From CAZUCU01 sp964589635 (lineage in GTDB: Bacteria > Patescibacteriota > Minisyncoccia > Phycocordibacterales > JAACPR01), in contig CAZPRI010000009.1 in NCBI GenBank assembly GCA_964589635.1, forward strand, positions 1-24,920: 24,920 nt of DNA, written 5' to 3'. Positions 20,919-24,920 of this stretch are shown here, piece by piece. The translations under genes were made by a program, and so were the position numbers. The notes beneath the pieces were generated by a model. The model made no database searches. It saw only the letters and a program-made list of their open reading frames with translations, and was not told the origin of the DNA. Position 1 is the first letter of the stretch. The number at the start of each line of letters is the position of its first letter.

Positions 20919-23429
20919 TTATTTGATCTGCCAACCCTCATCCAGAAATTTTTCAGCTTTCTTGTATTTCATTTCTTGAACCTCTCCATCCTTCTCAATT
21001 GTCACTAAATCATTTCTACCATAGTGATTTTTTGAAATTACTTGCCTACTTTCACTATTTATCACACCGGATGAAGTAATGAGTTGTGCGTCCTTAACTG
21101 TCTTCTTAAGTCTTTCTTCTTCTTGTTTAAATGCTCCAACACTTAAATTATCAATAAATTCTACAACCTGGCTTTCAATCGAATTCATTAATTCCTCAAA
21201 CATCTTTCTTCCTTCTTTCTGATATTCAATCAATGGATCTCTTTGTCCGTATGCCCTGAGCCCAACACTTGAACGCAAGTAGTTCATGTTTTCCAAATGC
21301 TCAATCCAAAATACATCGATACTTTGTAAATAAAGTCTTTTAAATACTTTTAGGAAAGCTTCTTCTCCCATCTGTTCCTTCTTGTCCTCAACTTTTTTCT
21401 TTGCATCAGGGTACAAAATGATTAATTCATTTAGTAAATCTATTAGATCATCTCTCTTTCCTTCTAAAATGGATTTCCTTTTTTTGTAAATAGACTCTCT
21501 TTGTGTATTCAAAACATTATCAAAACTTAACAATTGTTTTCTTGCATCAAAGTTTATACCTTCGATTTTAGTTTGTGCACCTTCAAGAGATTTTGAAATC
21601 ATCTTATTCTGAATAGCTTGATCTTCTTCTATACCAAGTTTACCCATCATGTTTTTGACCATTTCAGATGCAAAAGCTCTCATCAAGTTGTCTTCAAGTG
21701 AAACAAAGAATTGTGTTTCCCCTGGATCACCTTGTCTTCCAGATCTCCCTCTAAGCTGATTATCAATTCTTCTTGCTTCATGTCTCTCTGTACCAATAAC
21801 AAAAAGTCCACCTATACTTTTTACATCTTCATACTTTTCCTTATTAAATGGAACACCACCTAGTTTGATATCAACACCTCTACCTGCCATGTTTGTAGCA
21901 ATAGTAACTGTTCCCTTCCTTCCAGCGTTTGCAACAATTTCTCCTTCTTGTTCGTGTTTTTTTGCATTCAAAACCTCATGCTTAACCCCTTCTTTTTCCA
22001 GGAATTCCGAAAGTAGCTCAGATTTTTCAATAGAAACAGTACCAATCAAAACTGGCTGCCCTTTTTTATTTAGTTCTTTTATTTTCAAAGCAATAGCTTT
22101 AAACTTTGCTAATTCAGTTTGATAGATTAAATCTTGATTATCAATTCTCTCGATTTTTTTATTAGTTGGAACCTCGATCACTTCTAGACCGTAAACTTTA
22201 TAGAATTCTTCAGATGAGGTTTGAGCTGTACCAGTCATCCCTGAAAGTTTTTTGTACATCTTGAAATAATTTTGATATGTAACAGATGCATATGTTCTAG
22301 ATTCCTGTTGAATATTTAAACCTTCTTTAGCCTCAACTGCCTGATGAATTCCTTCTGACCATCTTCTTCCAGGTTGCAATCTTCCTGTGAACTCATCTAC
22401 GATAACAATTTTACCATCATTAATTACATACTCTTTATCTATATTAAAAAGAGCTTTTGCTTTTACTGCAGTTTCCAGATGGTGTGCATACTTAATACCT
22501 TTTTCTGTATATAAATTATCTACACCAAGAGTCTTTTCTGCTTTCTCGATTCCTGAAGGTTTTAAATCAACCGATCTATGTTTTAAATCAATTTCATAAT
22601 CTTCACCTTCTTTAAAATTCTTTGTTATTTTTGAAAAAACTTCATATAGATTTTCAGCATCTTGAGATGGCGCAGAAATAATCAAAGGAGTTCTTGCTTC
22701 ATCAATAAGAATTGAATCTATTTCATCGACGATTGCGTAATTTAATTTTCCTTGTCTTAGATTATTGAAATCATATTCAATATTATCTCTCAGATAATCA
22801 AAACCAAATTGTGCATTTGTTCCATAAACAATATCCGCTCTGTAAGCATCTTGTCTTGTACAAGGTCTTAAAAATTCATTAACAATACGGTAAGAACCTT
22901 CTTCATCTCTTTCCTCATCTTTTTCTTCATTTTTATAATTTGAATCGTAGATATAAGATTGATCTCCATTAATCACGGAAACTTTTAATCCAAGGAAAGA
23001 ATAGATTTGCCCCATCCAAACTGCATCTCTTCTGGCAAGATAGTCGTTAACTGTAATTACATGTACGCTTCCTGCTAAAGCATTTAAATATGTTGGTAAA
23101 GTTGATGTTAGAGTTTTTCCTTCACCAGTTCTCATCTCAGTAATTTTCCCATCATGAAGAACCATTCCTCCAATCAATTGAACGTCGTAATGTCTTTCTC
23201 CTAACAATCTACCAGCTGCCTCCCTAACGACAGCAAAGGCCTCGGGAAGTAAATCATCAACAGATTCATTTTCTAATCTGGACCTAAATTCTTCCGTCTT
23301 CTTTAATAAAGCCTTATTGTCTAAAGCAGATATTTCTTCTTCTAGTTCATTAATCAAAGAAACCTTATTTTGATAGGTTTTTAGGGCTCTTTTATTTTCA
23401 TCACCGAAAAGTTTTTTAATCAAATTCAT
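20919..23429 (-). CDS. secA: Preprotein translocase ATPase SecA
   Basis: SecA drives secretory proteins through SecYEG. The 836-residue protein has Walker A MRTGEGKTLTST with K105, Walker B VDEIDSILIDEARTPL near 234-249, the motif TNAQFGFDYLRDN, and helicase motifs TNMAGRGVDIKLGG and ERHEARRIDNQLRGRSGRQGD. The preprotein cross-linking region and the wing/scaffold helices follow. The C-terminus ends EMKYKKAEKFLDEGWQIK with no CxCxSG zinc finger, so SecB docking is not expected. A charged loop (KNEEKDEERDEEG, near 166-178) is inserted between Walker A and B. TAATAT with TGC is 7 nt upstream of the ATG. Confidence 0.97.
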   Translation of the reverse strand: MNLIKKLFGDENKRALKTYQNKVSLINELEEEISALDNKALLKKTEEFRSRLENESVDDLLPEAFAVVREAAGRLLGERHYDVQLIGGMVLHDGKITEMRTGEGKTLTSTLPTYLNALAGSVHVITVNDYLARRDAVWMGQIYSFLGLKVSVINGDQSYIYDSNYKNEEKDEERDEEGSYRIVNEFLRPCTRQDAYRADIVYGTNAQFGFDYLRDNIEYDFNNLRQGKLNYAIVDEIDSILIDEARTPLIISAPSQDAENLYEVFSKITKNFKEGEDYEIDLKHRSVDLKPSGIEKAEKTLGVDNLYTEKGIKYAHHLETAVKAKALFNIDKEYVINDGKIVIVDEFTGRLQPGRRWSEGIHQAVEAKEGLNIQQESRTYASVTYQNYFKMYKKLSGMTGTAQTSSEEFYKVYGLEVIEVPTNKKIERIDNQDLIYQTELAKFKAIALKIKELNKKGQPVLIGTVSIEKSELLSEFLEKEGVKHEVLNAKKHEQEGEIVANAGRKGTVTIATNMAGRGVDIKLGGVPFNKEKYEDVKSIGGLFVIGTERHEARRIDNQLRGRSGRQGDPGETQFFVSLEDNLMRAFASEMVKNMMGKLGIEEDQAIQNKMISKSLEGAQTKIEGINFDARKQLLSFDNVLNTQRESIYKKRKSILEGKRDDLIDLLNELIILYPDAKKKVEDKKEQMGEEAFLKVFKRLYLQSIDVFWIEHLENMNYLRSSVGLRAYGQRDPLIEYQKEGRKMFEELMNSIESQVVEFIDNLSVGAFKQEEERLKKTVKDAQLITSSGVINSESRQVISKNHYGRNDLVTIEKDGEVQEMKYKKAEKFLDEGWQIK

Positions 23430-23436
23430 GGATTAA

Positions 23437-23445
23437 ATATTAGCA
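23437..23445 (-). promoter_or_regulatory. Extended -10 promoter of secA
   Basis: Minus strand TGCTAATAT (TAATAT at 23437-23442), 7 nt before the secA ATG, just downstream of the histone-like gene's terminator. Confidence 0.45.
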
Positions 23446-23460
23446 CAATAGGATGTAATA

Positions 23461-23497
23461 GAAAAACCCTCGAACAAGTAGTGTTTGAGGGTTTTTC
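23461..23497 (-). terminator. Terminator of the histone-like gene
   Basis: An 11-bp stem GAAAAACCCTC/GAGGGTTTTTC plus further pairing around the AGTA loop, with A- and T-tracts in the arms. It starts 9 bp after the gene's stop and precedes the secA promoter. Confidence 0.85.
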
Positions 23498-23505
23498 GTA
23501 ACAAC

Positions 23506-23730
23506 TTATTTCCGTCTTGTTGACTTTCTTTTTGTTGTCTTCTTTTTTGCTGCTGTCTTCTTAGCAGTCTTTTTTGCTGCTTTCTTTTTCGCAACTTTTT
23601 TTGTAGCTTTCTTTTTTGCAGGCTTTCGTTTTGCAACTTTTTTCTTAGCTACAGTTTTTTTAGCTGGCTTTCGTTTCGCAACTTTTTTCTTAGCTGGCTT
23701 TCGTTTTGCAGCTTTCTTTTTTGCTGGCAT
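23506..23730 (-). CDS. Histone H1-like Lys/Ala-rich DNA-binding protein
   Basis: A 74-residue protein made almost only of Lys, Ala, Arg, Pro and Thr, built from repeats such as AAKRKPAKKKVAKRKPAKK. It resembles the tail of eukaryotic histone H1 and bacterial Hc1-like proteins, so it probably binds DNA (or RNA) by charge and helps compact the chromosome. The coding DNA contains imperfect 30-36 bp tandem repeats (TTAGCTGGCTTTCGTTTTGC and neighbours), which may vary in number between strains. The other minus frame also reads through but is Gln/Arg-rich shadow. It has its own terminator. No clear promoter box lies next to the ATG. Confidence 0.85.
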   Translation of the reverse strand: MPAKKKAAKRKPAKKKVAKRKPAKKTVAKKKVAKRKPAKKKATKKVAKKKAAKKTAKKTAAKKKTTKRKSTRRK

Positions 23731-23945
23731 TTTTTATAGAAGGTTAACCCCGTAAAATTAAGTAATAATTTCGACCTGCAATTATTACCTTACTACTAAT
23801 TATAGTTTAAATAAAAATTAAAAGTTGTTTTTTAAAAAATAAATTTGTGGAAAAGTTTTTTTGAATACATAAAAAATAAATCTTAGAAATGATTTTTTAT
23901 TTTTATTAAATTTTATTTGTAAATTAATTTTTATAAATAATATTT

Positions 23946-23973
23946 AAAAAAAGACCCCATAATTAATATGGGG
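23946..23973 (-). terminator. Minus-strand terminator downstream of the structured RNA candidate
   Basis: The stem CCCCATA-N5-TATGGGG (23955-23973), followed on the minus strand by TCTTTTTTT. No coding gene ends here, so it implies a non-coding transcript or read-through from the right. Confidence 0.7.
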
Positions 23974-24276
23974 CAACAAAATATTTTTACTTCGTTCATT
24001 ATTTTTTAGTCGGTTGTCTGCAAAGATGACCGGCGGGCGCGAGCTCCAAATTGAATGATATGTGAGTGCGGTCGCCGGTCGTCACTGAAGACAACTTAAT
24101 ATAAGTATAAGAAATTTTTTCATCAGCACAAGGGGTAATGTTAATAATTTATTTATTTTAATTTTATTGAAAATTTATTTTAAATTTAGGACTAGATAGT
24201 AATATCTAGATATACCTAACATTGTTGGGTATTAGGGCGAAATATGAATATTTAAGCCTTATTTTATAAGCTAAAA
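23946..24276 (-). ncRNA. Candidate structured non-coding RNA
   Basis: The anchor is an 83-nt hairpin at 24013-24095. Outer stem GTTGTCT/AGACAAC (24013-24019 with 24089-24095), a 5x5 internal loop, then an 11-12 bp stem GATGACCGGCGG / GTCGCCGGTCGTC (24025-24036 with 24072-24083), then GCGC-type pairs broken by tandem G-A. Its GC content is far above the surrounding AT-rich DNA, a typical sign of structured RNA in such genomes. On the minus strand it is followed by a terminator at 23946-23973 and preceded by another at 24277-24308. The strand and 5' end are inferred. I do not recognise the family. Confidence 0.35.
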
Positions 24277-24308
24277 AAGAAAAAGCCCCCGAAGGGGCTT
24301 TTTCTTTT
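24277..24308. terminator. Strong terminator, probably bidirectional
   Basis: A 14-bp stem AAAGAAAAAGCCCC-CGAA-GGGGCTTTTTCTTT. It probably ends the Asn/Lys-rich gene whose stop is about 75 bp away on the minus strand, and could also end a plus-strand RNA. Confidence 0.88.
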
Positions 24309-24315
24309 ACATTCA

Positions 24316-24348
24316 TTTGGAGCCGACACCGTGTCGACACTCACCAAA
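24316..24348. repeat. Nested palindromes
   Basis: CGACACCGTGTCG (24324-24336) overlaps GTGTCGACAC (24331-24340), enclosed by TTTGG (24316-24320) / CCAAA (24344-24348). It lies in the 3' flank of the right-edge gene. Confidence 0.55.
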
Positions 24349-24382
24349 GTATACTAACACATAATATAAATAAATACAAGTC

Positions 24383-24920
24383 TTATATTTCTAACATTTT
24401 TTTAAGCTTATCTTCTGCTATTTCTGCAGGATCTTTTGTTGGACTATCAGTAAAAACTTCCTTCTTCTCTTGGTCCGTATTCTGTTTTTCTGGTTGCCTC
24501 ATTGCTTTTGCTAACGCATCTTTTAATGAAGATCTATTTTCAGATGAAACTGTTTTTTTGTTTTGTGGTTTCTTTAATTCTTTTAGAGTAATTCGTGCTT
24601 CTTCAATAGGAGTAGTATCTTTTTGTAATTCTTTTTTTGAAATGTTAATACCTGAAAACGCTTCTTTCATCTTGTTCTTATTATCTTCTACAATCGGTTG
24701 TTGTTTTTTATTTTGATTATTATTCCTTCTAGGATCATTGTCAGTTTTTTTATTGAATCCATTATTTGAATTATTATTGGATTTATTAAAAGTATTTGGT
24801 TTCTTATTTTTAAAGTTATTACCTGAATCATTATTAGTATTTTTGTTTTCAGTGATTCCTATCAACTCCTTAACAACTTCTTCTACTTCTTTTCTATTTT
24901 TAGTAAAAGTTTTTCTAGAA
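24383..24920 (-). CDS. Asn/Lys-rich low-complexity protein, C-terminal part
   Basis: The frame is open to the right edge: before the first possible TTG start at 24865 it reads SRKTFTKNKREVEEVVKEL, so this is a truncated gene and not one starting inside the window. The visible part is about 179 residues. It has an Asn-rich disordered segment (NNDSGNNFKNKKPNTFNKSN and onward). This is followed by short helical patches (MKEAFSGINISKKELQK, IEEARITLKELKK, SSLKDALAKAMRQ) and the end EIAEDKLKKMLEI. The patches may be peptide-binding motifs in a linker. I do not recognise the protein; the domain that would identify it is outside the window. Confidence 0.7.
   Translation of the reverse strand, partial: SRKTFTKNRKEVEEVVKELIGITENKNTNNDSGNNFKNKKPNTFNKSNNNSNNGFNKKTDNDPRRNNNQNKKQQPIVEDNKNKMKEAFSGINISKKELQKDTTPIEEARITLKELKKPQNKKTVSSENRSSLKDALAKAMRQPEKQNTDQEKKEVFTDSPTKDPAEIAEDKLKKMLEI

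Larger units (their letters stand above)
23731..24382. other. 650-bp AT-rich gene-free region with structured elements
   Basis: No convincing coding frame. It holds an inverted repeat GTAATAATT-N9-AATTATTAC (23762-23788), a very AT-rich stretch (23800-23950), a minus-strand terminator (23946-23973), a GC-rich 83-nt hairpin (24013-24095), a second AT-rich stretch, a bidirectional terminator (24277-24308) and nested palindromes at 24316-24348. Confidence 0.7.

Noticed and set aside
20899..20934. Longer bactofilin-like protein from an ATG at 20934
   Set aside because: It overlaps the secA end and moves a clear signal peptide inside the protein.
23433..23636. Gln/Lys/Arg-rich minus-strand frame overlapping the histone-like gene
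   Set aside because: It is a frame-shifted reading of the Lys/Ala repeats; composition follows from the repeat DNA and it runs through the terminator.
24311..24350. Possible tRNA or tmRNA 3' end (GGAGCC...CACCA)
   Set aside because: No T-loop consensus, no matching 5' acceptor strand, and the opposite strand runs into a coding gene.
24383..24865. Asn-rich protein starting at a TTG at 24865
   Set aside because: The frame stays open to the window edge, so the TTG is only the first permitted start codon inside the window; the gene is truncated.

Overview
The window is AT-rich and strongly biased to the minus strand: only a sugar-kinase gene and a transposase gene lie on the plus strand. Several things point to a Candidate Phyla Radiation (Patescibacteria) genome, probably of the Parcubacteria group. 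Proteins are compact. The Obg GTPase is short, SecA has no C-terminal zinc finger, and the histone-like protein is almost pure Lys/Ala. A type IV pilus block is mixed with translation and repair genes. Almost no gene has a Shine-Dalgarno site. A run of ten Ns at 5559-5568 shows this is an assembled scaffold, probably from a metagenome. The assignment rests on gene content and style, not on a phylogeny.

Layout. (1) 1-2909: a partial membrane-protein gene, then tsf, rpsB, prfA and rpmE, a translation block. (2) 2945-4984: a secreted coiled-coil lytic transglycosylase and ribosomal protein L25. (3) 5083-7921: an FAD-linked oxidase interrupted by the N gap and a divergent PfkB-family kinase, sharing an intergenic region with two matching 13-bp palindromes. 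(4) 8210-9169: a membrane protein with an outside SH3-like region and an inside HEPN-like domain. (5) 9413-13122: gatA, gatC and ligA. (6) 13124-17149: four minor pilins, the prepilin peptidase and a major-type pilin. (7) 17253-17912: a single-gene IS200/RAYT-type element with hairpin ends. (8) 17916-20898: obg, a MYG1-family gene and a bactofilin-like membrane protein, tightly packed. (9) 20919-23730: secA and the histone-like gene. (10) 23731-24382: a gene-free stretch with terminators and a GC-rich hairpin that looks like a non-coding RNA. (11) 24383-24920: the C-terminal part of an Asn/Lys-rich protein that runs off the right edge.

Two features cut across genes. First, a -10 box (often TGN-TATAAT) sits 6-10 nt upstream of the start codon at most promoter-proximal genes. 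That would put transcription starts at or next to the start codon, so leaderless mRNAs are predicted. Second, a palindromic repeat family (CGTCATCC...GGATGACG type) occupies many gaps from 786 to 16728. It sits just upstream of three consecutive minor-pilin genes and is translated in frame twice inside the prepilin peptidase gene. None is seen after 16728.

How the genes work together: tsf, rpsB, prfA, rpmE, L25, gatCA and obg serve translation and ribosome assembly. SecA exports the transglycosylase, the bactofilin-like protein and the prepilins, and PilD then processes the prepilins. The pilus ATPases, gatB and other partners are not in the window.
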